Shown here: positions 41,492-49,525 of the stretch, one piece after another
Numbering within the stretch: position 1 is the first letter of the stretch
Layout: the number at the start of each line of letters is the position of its first letter
From: UBA995 sp035477115
GTDB taxonomy: Bacteria; Bacillota; Sulfobacillia; UBA995
DNA length: 64,000 nt
Reading direction: 5' to 3'
Assembly: GCA_035477115.1 (NCBI GenBank)
Contig: DATIKW010000039.1
Location: 81,522-145,521, forward strand
The notes under the pieces: generated by a model
The model's input: the letters and a program-made list of their open reading frames with translations, nothing else
Databases searched by the model: none
Told to the model about the DNA's origin: nothing
Program-made: the position numbers and the translations under genes

Positions 41492-44424
41492 CGCGCTCCC
41501 GCATGGCTGCCGAGGCTGCTCATGGCCAGCTCAGCCCAACGGACCCTCGCCTGCAGGGGCTCGCGGGCCGAAACTTCCACCAGGAAGGCGGTGAGGCCGA
41601 GGAACTCCCCCGCCGCCCGCGCCAGGCTCCCCCTGACCGGGCCGCGCAACGCCGTCCACCGGGCTATGGTCCGGGACTCCCCGGCGTTGAGGTCGGCGAC
41701 CATCCGGTCGGCCAACCGCTGGGCGCCGGTCACCGGGTGGTAGATGACCGTCTGGCCGAACTCGCCCCGGTTGCTCCGGTAGTAGTCGGCCCCTTCCGTG
41801 AACGTGACGATATGGGTCACCCGATGCCGGCGGATCGTTTCCCAGATGCCGGAGGCCAGGGGACCGACCGGGTTCTGGCCGGCCGCCATCGGGAAGGCGC
41901 GGTTGAGATCGCCCTCGCCGGGCACGGCCGCCAGTCCCAGGTCCAGGGCAAGCCGGTTAGCCTCGGGCAGCACGAGCAGGCTGCCCCGCTGGGGACGCCA
42001 TCCCTGGGTCACCAGCTGCCGGGTCGCGGTCGCGCTCCAGGTCTCATCACCGCGTAGACCGCCCACCATCAGGATTACCGGGCCGGGCTGGCCGCTGTCG
42101 ATCCGGTACAGCGGAGTGGCGTGCCGGGTGTCGGCGGCGATCCACTCGCGGCTCATCCCCACCGGCAACGGAGGCGGAACCGGTTCCGGATAGACGGGCG
42201 CGGCCAGGTTCAGCGCCGCCAGCAGTCCGTCGGCGATCCGCGCCCCGCGATCCGCCCGAATCGCGGGTTCCTGGCGGCGACACAGTACCACCAGGAACGC
42301 CGGGACACCCAGCAGCTCGCCGGCGGCCCGGGCCAAGCTCCCCCGCACCGGGTTGCGCAGCACGGTGAAGCGGGGCAAGTTCCGCTCCTCGATCCGGTTG
42401 GCGGCCGCCGCCATCGCCTGGGCGAGCGAGCCCGACTCCCCGACCGGGAAGTGGATGATGGTCTGGCCGGAATGGCCCAGGCCGGCCAGGTGGTACTGAT
42501 CTTCTTCCACGAAGCTGACCAGGTAATCGACCGATTCCTCGCGCAGGAGCGACCATATGCCCCGGGCCACGGGATCCGACGGGATCTCCCCTGCCGCCTG
42601 CGGGAAGGAGCGGTTCAGGTCGACACCCCCCGGCGCCGTACGGGAGCCGGCGGCTATGGCCGTCCGGTTCGCTTCGGGTAACACGAGCAACCGGCCTGCC
42701 CTGATGGGGAAGTCAGTTACCAGTCGGGCTGCCGCGGCGGCGCCGGGCTCATCCCCCCGCATGCCGCCGACGACGAGGACGGTGGGGCCCGGCTCCCGGC
42801 CCACGATGACCCGCAGCGGGGTGGCGTGCGCCGTGCCAGGGAAGAGGATACGGGTGAGCGGGCCAGGCAAGGGGGCCCGCTCCTTCATGCCGAGCCGGGC
42901 GAGCAACTCATCGGCGATGGCCAGACCCTGGGCGGCCCGGGCGTCCAGCGACTCCCGGGAGGTCAGCACGACCAGGAAAGACTTCGCCCCCAGCCACTCC
43001 CCGGCCGACCGGGCCAGGCTCCCCAGCACCGGCGGGCGCAAGCTGGTGAACGTCGCGAGCTGGCGGTCGACGGTCAGGTTCGCCGCGGCCGCCATCGCCT
43101 CGGCCAATGCCTCGGTCCCGGGGTTCGGGTAGTAGACGATGGTCTGTCCGAAGTCGCCCGCGCCCGCCTGATGGTAACCGGCGTCTTCCACGAAACTGAC
43201 GACGTGGTCAATCCCGTAGGTGTTGAACAGCTGCCAGATGGCCGCGGCCAGGGCCGAAGTCGGCTGGACCCCCGCCGATCGGGGGAAGGCCCGGTTCAGG
43301 TCGCCCTCGCCCGGGGCGGTGCGGGTGCCGGCGGCAATGGCTCTCCGGTAAGCCTCGGGTAATACCAGCAGCCTACCGGTGGTCACCTGGAGCTGGGCCG
43401 CGAGGCGGGCAGCCGCCATCGCCCCCGGCTCATCGCCGCGGAGACCGCCCACGACCAGTACGGACGGGCCGGGTGATCCGCTCTCCCAGGCATACACGGT
43501 CGTCTCATCGGCGGTTCCGGGGCGAAGGGGAAGCCGGTTGAGTCCCGGTACAAGGGCGGACGGCGGGTCGGTGCCCGGGTCGTCCTCGCCCTCGCCCGGA
43601 GGCGGTTCCTCCCCGGGAGGCTCGCCGGGAGGCGGCGGTGCCCCGGGCCCGGTCATGCCCAGCTCGCGGAGGAAGATCTCCACCACCTGGACCTGGTAGC
43701 CAATGCGTTCCGCCAGGGGCAGCCTTCGCGAGGTCTCGAATATGTAGGCGTTAACCCCGAGGAAGGCGCCGGCCGCCCGGGCGATGCTGCCCTGCACCGG
43801 ATAGCGTAACAGCGTGAACTGATGCAGGGATACGCTGATGCCGCGGTTCAGCTCCTCCACGGCCAATCGCCCGAGGGGGGTGGCGGAAGATGATGGGTAG
43901 TGGATGATCGTCTGACCCACCGAGTTGACGGCGGGATTCCGGTAGAAATCGAGCGCCTCATGCAGGTCGAGAAGCCACTCCACCCGGTAATCGCTGAAGA
44001 CCCGCCAGATCTCGCGGGCGATCATCTCCGTAGGCTGGGCGCCGGCGGTCGTCGGGAACACGCGGTTGAGGTCATACCCGCCTATGGGCGAGTTTCGCGT
44101 CCGTTGCTCGACAGCAGGACGGTTGGCCTCCGGGATGACGATCAGCGTCCCGGCGGCAATCTCCCGGTTGGTGAAGCGTCGCGCGGCCATCCAGCCGGCG
44201 ACCTCGCTGCCGTGGACCCCGCCGATGAGCAGGAACACCGGGCCCGGGCGCGGTCCGCGGATGATGTACATGGGGGTCTCATAGGCGGTGCCCGCCGCCA
44301 GGGACCGGACCTCCACGGTGACCTGGGCCGCCGCCGGCAAGGCCGGCAACACGAGGACTAACTGTCCCAGTATCAGCAGCCAGGCCAGGAGCAACCTCAG
44401 GTGGATACGGACGGAACTGGACAT
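41488..44424 (-). CDS. Secreted protein of four tandem AspA/AstE (M14-like) domains
   Basis: 978 residues from the ATG at 44424 (GAAAGGGGTGG upstream). Signal peptide at residues 1-34. Four homologous domains: about 37-257, 300-515, 527-735 and 758-978; a Pro/Gly/Glu linker joins the first two. All keep LNR.FP, GQTI..YP/FP and GS(I/L)AR(A/S)AG. Only domain 1 has the zinc set: HGSE (His71, Glu74), LLDLHEA (His155) and the catalytic Glu230 (YIFETS). In domains 2-4 the first His is Arg (R329, R556, R791) and the third ligand is Val, Val or Thr; domain 4 alone retains Glu951. So one likely active peptidase or amidase domain plus three non-catalytic, perhaps cell-wall or peptide-binding, domains (inference). 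A single-domain paralogue lies just upstream. Confidence 0.85.
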   Translation of the reverse strand: MSSSVRIHLRLLLAWLLILGQLVLVLPALPAAAQVTVEVRSLAAGTAYETPMYIIRGPRPGPVFLLIGGVHGSEVAGWMAARRFTNREIAAGTLIVIPEANRPAVEQRTRNSPIGGYDLNRVFPTTAGAQPTEMIAREIWRVFSDYRVEWLLDLHEALDFYRNPAVNSVGQTIIHYPSSSATPLGRLAVEELNRGISVSLHQFTLLRYPVQGSIARAAGAFLGVNAYIFETSRRLPLAERIGYQVQVVEIFLRELGMTGPGAPPPPGEPPGEEPPPGEGEDDPGTDPPSALVPGLNRLPLRPGTADETTVYAWESGSPGPSVLVVGGLRGDEPGAMAAARLAAQLQVTTGRLLVLPEAYRRAIAAGTRTAPGEGDLNRAFPRSAGVQPTSALAAAIWQLFNTYGIDHVVSFVEDAGYHQAGAGDFGQTIVYYPNPGTEALAEAMAAAANLTVDRQLATFTSLRPPVLGSLARSAGEWLGAKSFLVVLTSRESLDARAAQGLAIADELLARLGMKERAPLPGPLTRILFPGTAHATPLRVIVGREPGPTVLVVGGMRGDEPGAAAAARLVTDFPIRAGRLLVLPEANRTAIAAGSRTAPGGVDLNRSFPQAAGEIPSDPVARGIWSLLREESVDYLVSFVEEDQYHLAGLGHSGQTIIHFPVGESGSLAQAMAAAANRIEERNLPRFTVLRNPVRGSLARAAGELLGVPAFLVVLCRRQEPAIRADRGARIADGLLAALNLAAPVYPEPVPPPLPVGMSREWIAADTRHATPLYRIDSGQPGPVILMVGGLRGDETWSATATRQLVTQGWRPQRGSLLVLPEANRLALDLGLAAVPGEGDLNRAFPMAAGQNPVGPLASGIWETIRRHRVTHIVTFTEGADYYRSNRGEFGQTVIYHPVTGAQRLADRMVADLNAGESRTIARWTALRGPVRGSLARAAGEFLGLTAFLVEVSAREPLQARVRWAELAMSSLGSHAGAR

Positions 44425-44616
44425 CGGTCCACCCCTTTCTTGTCTCCCCAGCACCAGGCGATATGCGAACATTGCTCCAGCTAGGGAGAACTTTGGTGGA
44501 CCGCCCATTCGTCACCAGGCCAGGAGTATCCTGCCCCTCGTAGCAGGTATTTTGTGCCAATAACCGATGTGTATCTGCGGTTTCCTTGGGGGATGCGGCA
44601 ACCGGCCTATAGCAGT

Positions 44617-44646
44617 GAGCCCCGGTGCTGAACGGCACCGGGGCTC
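44617..44646 (-). terminator. Hairpin after the single-domain AspA/AstE-like gene
   Basis: A perfect twelve-base stem GAGCCCCGGTGC / GCACCGGGGCTC with a six-base loop, starting about 28 bases past the stop of the 44675-45433 gene. There is no T-run, so it may be a pausing or processing element rather than a true terminator. Confidence 0.5.
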
Positions 44647-44674
44647 GGGGAGGAGAAACGGGCAGTGGGCGGCG

Positions 44675-45433
44675 TCAGGGGAGCAAGCCGAGTTCCTCGA
44701 GGAGCGTGTCGACGAACAGGAGCTGTTGCCGAACCCGGGTTGTCCGGGGTTGGCGAGCGCTGGTCTCGAAGATGTAAGCATGGACGCCGCGGTGTTGTCC
44801 CGCGGCCCGCGCCAGGCTGCCGGGAACGGGGAACTCCAGCAGGCTGAACCGGTGGCGAGGGGCGTCTATGCCCTCATTCAGCCGGTCGAGCGCGATCTCC
44901 GCCATGCGCCGAGTACGGGGTGAGGCCGGGTAGTAGATGATGGTCTGCCCCACCGAATCCGTATCTGGATTCAGGTAGAAATCAAAGCCCTCGTGAAGGT
45001 CGAGCAGCCATTCGACCTCGAATTCATCGACCATATCCCAGATGTGCCCGGCCAGGGCGGATCGCGGCCGCCCACCGGCGGCGGTGGGGAACTCGCGGTT
45101 GAGGTCCCGCGCGCCAGGCGCCGCCCGCCGGGAGGCCGCGATGGCCAGGCGGTTGGCGTCGGGGAGCACCAGCAGCGTCCCGGCGGCCACGGTGTGCTCG
45201 GCGACCATGCGGGCGGCAAGATATCCGGCTTCCTCATCGCCATGGATTCCGCCCACCACGAGGACCGCCGGTCCCGGCCGTTCGCCGCGGATCACGTATA
45301 GCGGCGTCGCGTGCCGGGTCCCCTCGGCCATGACGCGTACCTCGCGGGCATGGGCAGGCCAGGCGACCAGGACGACGATTAGCATGGAGCATATCAGGGT
45401 GCAGACGGGACGGGAGTTGCGGGTCGATGCCAA
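44675..45433 (-). CDS. Secreted single-domain AspA/AstE (M14-like) zinc hydrolase
   Basis: 252 residues from a TTG at 45433, chosen because AAGGGGTGATAG lies directly upstream; a GTG at 45487 is less well placed. Signal segment VCTLICSMLIVVLVAWPAHA. The zinc ligands are complete: IHGDE (His64, Glu67), LLDLHEG (His147) and the catalytic Glu223 (YIFETS), with DLNREFP and GQTIIYYP as in the four-domain protein. It is close in sequence to domain 1 of that protein and is probably the ancestral form. Likely cleaves an amide or peptide bond in a small substrate or wall peptide outside the cell. Confidence 0.87.
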   Translation of the reverse strand: MASTRNSRPVCTLICSMLIVVLVAWPAHAREVRVMAEGTRHATPLYVIRGERPGPAVLVVGGIHGDEEAGYLAARMVAEHTVAAGTLLVLPDANRLAIAASRRAAPGARDLNREFPTAAGGRPRSALAGHIWDMVDEFEVEWLLDLHEGFDFYLNPDTDSVGQTIIYYPASPRTRRMAEIALDRLNEGIDAPRHRFSLLEFPVPGSLARAAGQHRGVHAYIFETSARQPRTTRVRQQLLFVDTLLEELGLLP

Positions 45434-45527
45434 ACTATCACCCCTTTGTAGCAGGGCTTCGACACTGACAATGCAGCTATCCTGCACCCACGGCCGGCAC
45501 TATTTCCCATGAGGGAGGTCGGGGCCC

Positions 45528-46202
45528 ATGATCGACCCGGGAGCGGTTTGCGAACGACTTCGGGAAGCGGTAGGCGAGCTGTTCGAGGCCGGGCTGGTGA
45601 CCCCCACAGGCGGCAACGTGAGCGTCCGCACCGGGCCGGAGGAGTTCTGGGTCACGCCGGCGACGCGGTTCAAGGGCCGGCTTCTGAGTTCGGACATGGT
45701 GCGGGTGGACCTGGCAGGACAGGTGCTCGAGGGCGAGGGTCTCCCCTCCAAGGAGACACCTCTTCACGGCAGCATCTATCGCGCCCGACCGGATGTAGGG
45801 GCAATCGTCCATGCCCATCCGCTCTTTGCCACCCTCTTCGGCCTTTACTCCTTGCCGGTGCAGCCGGTGACGGCAGACGCCGTGTCGTTCCGGTACCTCC
45901 CGACAGTCGAGTTCGTGCTGCCGGGTACCCGGGAACTGGGCCGCCGGGTGGCGGAGGTGCTGGGCGAGGGATCGGCGATCCTGCTCCGCAACCACGGGGC
46001 GGTGACAGTGGGTGCCGACCTCCGGCAGGCGGCCGATCGCTGCCATGCCCTGGAGGAAACCTGTCGCCTGCTGCTCCTCGCCCGGATGCTGGGCGAGCAG
46101 CCCGCGTCCATCCCCGAACCGCTGGCGGCGGCGCTGTTCATGATCCACACCCGAAAAGGAGAGGCCGAACGCAGGATCGGACGTAGCGCCGGCGAAGGGT
46201 GA
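45528..46202 (+). CDS. Class II aldolase/adducin family protein
   Basis: 224 residues. Fuculose-phosphate aldolase-type features: TGGNVSVR (phosphate loop), TPATRFKG, SKETPLHGSIYRARPDVGAIVHAHP (two His zinc ligands) and LLRNHGAVTVG (third His). Probably splits or decarboxylates a phosphorylated sugar or related hydroxy acid. GGGAGGTCGGG lies upstream of the ATG. It precedes iorA on the same strand with 83 bases between; a shared role is not evident. Confidence 0.87.
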   Translation: MIDPGAVCERLREAVGELFEAGLVTPTGGNVSVRTGPEEFWVTPATRFKGRLLSSDMVRVDLAGQVLEGEGLPSKETPLHGSIYRARPDVGAIVHAHPLFATLFGLYSLPVQPVTADAVSFRYLPTVEFVLPGTRELGRRVAEVLGEGSAILLRNHGAVTVGADLRQAADRCHALEETCRLLLLARMLGEQPASIPEPLAAALFMIHTRKGEAERRIGRSAGEG

Positions 46203-46285
46203 AAGGCCCGGGGCAGGGGCCGCGAGGACGAACGTGACCATAGCCATGGCCTCGACCACATTACGGTAATGGGAGCGTAGACTGC

Positions 46286-48169
46286 ATGGTCAATGCCGTA
46301 GACCGTATCCTGCTGTCAGGAAATGAGGCAGTAGCGCTGGGAGCCTTCGAGGCCGGAGTCAAGGTGGCGGCCGCGTACCCCGGCACGCCGAGCACCGAAA
46401 TCCTGGAGTCGCTGGGCGCGTACCCGGGCGTCTACTGCGAATGGTCGAGCAATGAGAAGGTGGCCCTGGATGTAGCCATCGGGGCGGCCTATGCCGGACG
46501 CCGGGCGCTGGCGGTCATGAAACACGTGGGTCTCAACGTCGCCGCCGACTCGTTGTTCTACGCCGCCTACACCGGGCTGGGCGGAGCCGGTCTGGTCATC
46601 GTCGTCGCTGACGATCCGGGGATGCACAGTTCCCAGAACGAGCAAGACACCCGGCACTACGCCCGGTTCGCCCAGGTGCCGCTGGTGGAGCCGGCGGACA
46701 GCGCCGAGGCGCGCGGTTTCCTCGGACCCGCTTTCGCGATCAGCGAGCAGTTTGACGTGCCGGTGCTGGTCAGGATGTCGACCCGCGTGTCCCACTCCCG
46801 CGGAGTGGTCGAGGTGGCGGGGGCTGCCGTTGCTCCCGGCAAGCGGCGTCCCGCGCTGGCCGACCCGGTGCCGGTGCCCGACCCCCATCCCCGCTCGGCC
46901 CGGGACGCCCTGGCCGCCCTGGCCGCCGACCCGGGCAAGTACGTGATGGTCCCGGCCAACGCGCGCGGCCGCCACCCGGTAGTTCGCCGGCGGCTGGCGG
47001 ACGCGGCGCGATGGGCGGAGGACTGCGCGCTCAACCAGGTGGAACTCGGAGGGCGGGCGCTGGGCGTGGTCACCTCCGGCATCGCCTACCAGTATGCGCG
47101 GGAGGTCCTGACCGGAGCCTCTTTCCTCAAGCTGGGGCTGGTCTGGCCCTTGCCGGTCGGGCTGCTGCGGAGGTTCGCCGCCGGGGTGGAGCGGCTCCTG
47201 GTGGTGGAAGAACTCGACCCGTTTCTGGAGGAGAACTTGCGCCTGTTAGGGCTGAATGTAGAGGGCAAGCGATGGTTCCCCGCCCTGGGCGAGTTGAGCC
47301 CGGCGGCGGTGCGGCGAGGCGCCGCCCAATCCGGGTTGCTTCAGGGAGAGGCCGGGGAGCCCGCGCCGGCCCTGCCGTTGCCCGCGCGCCCGCCGGTGCT
47401 TTGCCCCGGCTGTGGGCATCGACCCCTCTTCTACGCCCTGCAGCGCCTCGGAGCGGTAGTGTTCGGGGATATTGGCTGCTACACGTTAGGGGCGATGCCT
47501 CCGCTGTCGGCCATGCACACCTGCGGCTGCATGGGTGCGGGACTGGCCAATCTGCACGGCGCCCTGAAGGCTCTGGCCATCACCGATCGCGACGGCCAGC
47601 CTGACGGCGTCCGGGGGATGCCGGTGGCGGTGATCGGCGACTCGACCTTCTACCATGCCGGGCTGCCTGCGCTGGCCAACCTCGTCTACAATCAGGGCGG
47701 GGGGCTGGTCATCATCGCCGACAACTCCACGACGGCCATGACGGGCCACCAGGATCACCCGGGAACGGGCCGCACCCTGGCGGGCGGGGCGACGCCCCGC
47801 CTCGACCTGGCCGAGGCCGCTCGCGGCCTGGGAGTGGCACGCGTGGCAACCGTCGATCCTTTTGCCTTGGATGAGTTCCTCAGCGTCGCCCGCGAGTTCC
47901 TCGCTTCCCGGGAGCCGGCGGTGATCGTCGCCCGTCATCCCTGCGCGCTGCAATCCCGGAGCCGCCGGCCGCCGGTGACGGTGGTGGCCGAAACGTGCAA
48001 TGGGTGTGGCATATGCCTGCGTCTGGGCTGCCCGCCCCTGTCGCCGGACGACGGTGGGGTGCTGGTCGACCGGGACCTCTGCACCGGCTGCGGTCTCTGC
48101 GCCACGGTATGCCCGCGGGGGGCGCTGGTGACGGCGCCGAACCAGGGAGGGGGCTCCGCGAATGCGTGA
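46286..48169 (+). CDS. iorA: Indolepyruvate:ferredoxin oxidoreductase alpha subunit
   Basis: 627 residues. N-terminal pyruvate-ferredoxin-oxidoreductase-like domain (GNEAVALGAFEAGVKVAAAYPGTPSTEIL; MKHVGLNVAADSLFY), TPP-binding core (CPGCGHRPLFYALQRLG, GDIGCYTLGAMPPLSAMHTCGCMGAG, VIGDSTFYHAGLPALAN with the metal Asp) and two 4Fe-4S motifs at the C-terminus (CNGCGICLRLGCP; CTGCGLCATVCP). It oxidatively decarboxylates aryl pyruvates from aromatic amino acids to aryl-acetyl-CoA, reducing ferredoxin. Overlaps iorB by 8 bases. Confidence 0.95.
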   Translation: MVNAVDRILLSGNEAVALGAFEAGVKVAAAYPGTPSTEILESLGAYPGVYCEWSSNEKVALDVAIGAAYAGRRALAVMKHVGLNVAADSLFYAAYTGLGGAGLVIVVADDPGMHSSQNEQDTRHYARFAQVPLVEPADSAEARGFLGPAFAISEQFDVPVLVRMSTRVSHSRGVVEVAGAAVAPGKRRPALADPVPVPDPHPRSARDALAALAADPGKYVMVPANARGRHPVVRRRLADAARWAEDCALNQVELGGRALGVVTSGIAYQYAREVLTGASFLKLGLVWPLPVGLLRRFAAGVERLLVVEELDPFLEENLRLLGLNVEGKRWFPALGELSPAAVRRGAAQSGLLQGEAGEPAPALPLPARPPVLCPGCGHRPLFYALQRLGAVVFGDIGCYTLGAMPPLSAMHTCGCMGAGLANLHGALKALAITDRDGQPDGVRGMPVAVIGDSTFYHAGLPALANLVYNQGGGLVIIADNSTTAMTGHQDHPGTGRTLAGGATPRLDLAEAARGLGVARVATVDPFALDEFLSVAREFLASREPAVIVARHPCALQSRSRRPPVTVVAETCNGCGICLRLGCPPLSPDDGGVLVDRDLCTGCGLCATVCPRGALVTAPNQGGGSANA

Positions 48170-48773
48170 CCTGAGTTTCATGTTGGCGGGGGTGGGCGGG
48201 CAAGGGATCATCCTGGCCGGCGATGTGCTCGCCGAGGTCGGCCTCCAAGCCGGGTGGGATGTGAAGAAGTCGGAGGTCCACGGCATGGCCCAGCGCGGCG
48301 GGGGCGTGACCAGCCAGGTCCGATGGGGCCGCCGCGTATATTCCCCGTTGGCCGAGCCGGGCCGCATCGACATCTTGATCGGCTTTGAAGTGCTGGAGGC
48401 ACTGCGCAACGTCCACTACCTGCAGTCCGGCGGCCAGGCGGTGGTGAACCGCTATCACCTGCCTCCTCCCTCGGTCACGGGAGGGGAAGCCGCCTACCCC
48501 GCTGACGCCGATGTCGAACGGGAATTCGCCGCCCGCGGGGCGACCCTCCGGTGGATGTGCCCGCCACCAGGGACAGAACGCCTGGCGGTGGGGGTACAAC
48601 TCCTCGGGCTGGTGTCGGCGATCGAGCCCCTGCGAGGGACATTCCCTGCTGAAGCGTGGCTGAATGCGCTCGACCGCCTGGTCCCCCCGGCGCACCGGGA
48701 ACTCAATCGGCGGGCTTTCCAGCGCGGGCGGGCGGCAGCGGCGAACGGGCCCCCCGGACGGGGGGAGGGCTGA
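48162..48773 (+). CDS. iorB: Indolepyruvate:ferredoxin oxidoreductase beta subunit
   Basis: 203 residues. The gamma-type subunit fold is seen in GVGGQGIILAGDVLAEVGLQAGWDVKKSEVHGMAQRGGGVTSQVRWG, typical of IorB. Pairs with IorA to form the enzyme. CAGGGAGGGGG precedes the ATG, inside the iorA 3' end. Its last 71 bases overlap, tail to tail, with the YczE-like gene on the other strand. Confidence 0.94.
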   Translation: MRDLSFMLAGVGGQGIILAGDVLAEVGLQAGWDVKKSEVHGMAQRGGGVTSQVRWGRRVYSPLAEPGRIDILIGFEVLEALRNVHYLQSGGQAVVNRYHLPPPSVTGGEAAYPADADVEREFAARGATLRWMCPPPGTERLAVGVQLLGLVSAIEPLRGTFPAEAWLNALDRLVPPAHRELNRRAFQRGRAAAANGPPGRGEG

Positions 48774-49425
48774 GGACCCTCCCTGCCGAGGTGCGGCTGG
48801 CGATGAACGTGAACAGGCTGAGCCAGACCTGCACGCAGGGGCCGATGAGCATGGCGCTGACCACCGTCCCCAGGCCCACCGGGCCGCCCATGGCATAGCC
48901 GGTAGTCACGGCGCAAAGGTCCAGGCCGATCCTCACCTCGCCCACCTGCCGGCCGGTTACCCGGACCAGACCCAGCATCAGCGAATCGCGCGGTCCGGCG
49001 CCGAGGTCGGCGGAAAGGCAGCCGCTCATCCCCAGAGCCGCGATCGCGCTGCCGGCTACCAGGTAGCCCCAGCGGGCTGCAAAGCCGGCGGCGGCTGGTA
49101 TGAATCCGGCTGCCAGGATCAGATCGAGGAATAACCCGACCGCCGCCATGTTCAGCCAGGTGCCCAGCCGCGGGCGCACCCCGACGGCTAGGGCGCCCAG
49201 CAACACCAGGAGGCCGACGAGTTGGGTGGTCTGTCCGACCGTGAGCGGCAAGTGATTGGTCAGCCCGATGTGCAAGGTAGTCCAGGGCGCCACCCCCAGA
49301 CCTGCCAGGATCACCAACGCGAAACCGAAGGCCAAGCACCAGAAGCCGGCGGTCATGATCAGGAACCTCACCGCACCGGCGATGGTATCGCCCGGACGGG
49401 CAGCCACTTGCCCGCTCTTCCCCAT
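48703..49425 (-). CDS. YczE/YitT-like integral membrane protein
   Basis: 240 residues, five predicted membrane helices (FLIMTAGFWCLAFGFALVIL; TTQLVGLLVLLGALAVGV; LNMAAVGLFLDLILAAGF; GYLVAGSAIAALGMSGCL; PVGLGTVVSAMLIGPCVQVWL). The segment LSADLGAGPRDSLMLGLVRVTGRQVGEVRIGLDL is typical of the YczE family (function unknown). The ATG at 49425 has GAAAGGCTGAG upstream. The last 30 residues (Arg/Pro/Ala-rich) are translated from DNA antisense to the iorB end, a sign of read-through after loss of an earlier stop. Confidence 0.8.
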   Translation of the reverse strand: MGKSGQVAARPGDTIAGAVRFLIMTAGFWCLAFGFALVILAGLGVAPWTTLHIGLTNHLPLTVGQTTQLVGLLVLLGALAVGVRPRLGTWLNMAAVGLFLDLILAAGFIPAAAGFAARWGYLVAGSAIAALGMSGCLSADLGAGPRDSLMLGLVRVTGRQVGEVRIGLDLCAVTTGYAMGGPVGLGTVVSAMLIGPCVQVWLSLFTFIASRTSAGRVLSPPPVRGARSPLPPARAGKPAD

Positions 49426-49453
49426 GCTCAGCCTTTCGACCGGCTACGGGCGG

Positions 49454-49463
49454 CATCCTGCCG
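49454..49463 (-). promoter_or_regulatory. CGGCAGGAT motif upstream of the YczE-like gene
   Basis: Minus-strand CCCCGGCAGGATGCC about 35 bases before the YczE-like ATG. On the plus strand its complement sits at the -35 position of the promoter for the KBL/BioF-like gene. Member of the recurring motif set. Confidence 0.45.
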
Positions 49464-49486
49464 GGGATAAGTGGTTCTGCTATAAT
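49458..49486 (+). promoter_or_regulatory. Promoter for the KBL/BioF-like gene
   Basis: A perfect extended -10, TGCTATAAT (TATAAT at 49481-49486). Seventeen bases upstream lies CTGCCG, a poor -35; the extended -10 may compensate. Start of transcription would fall near 49493, about 33 bases before the proposed AUU start codon. Confidence 0.7.
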
Positions 49487-49525
49487 GTTGGTGTCTGAAG
49501 CCAAAGCTGCCGGAGGTGAGGGACC

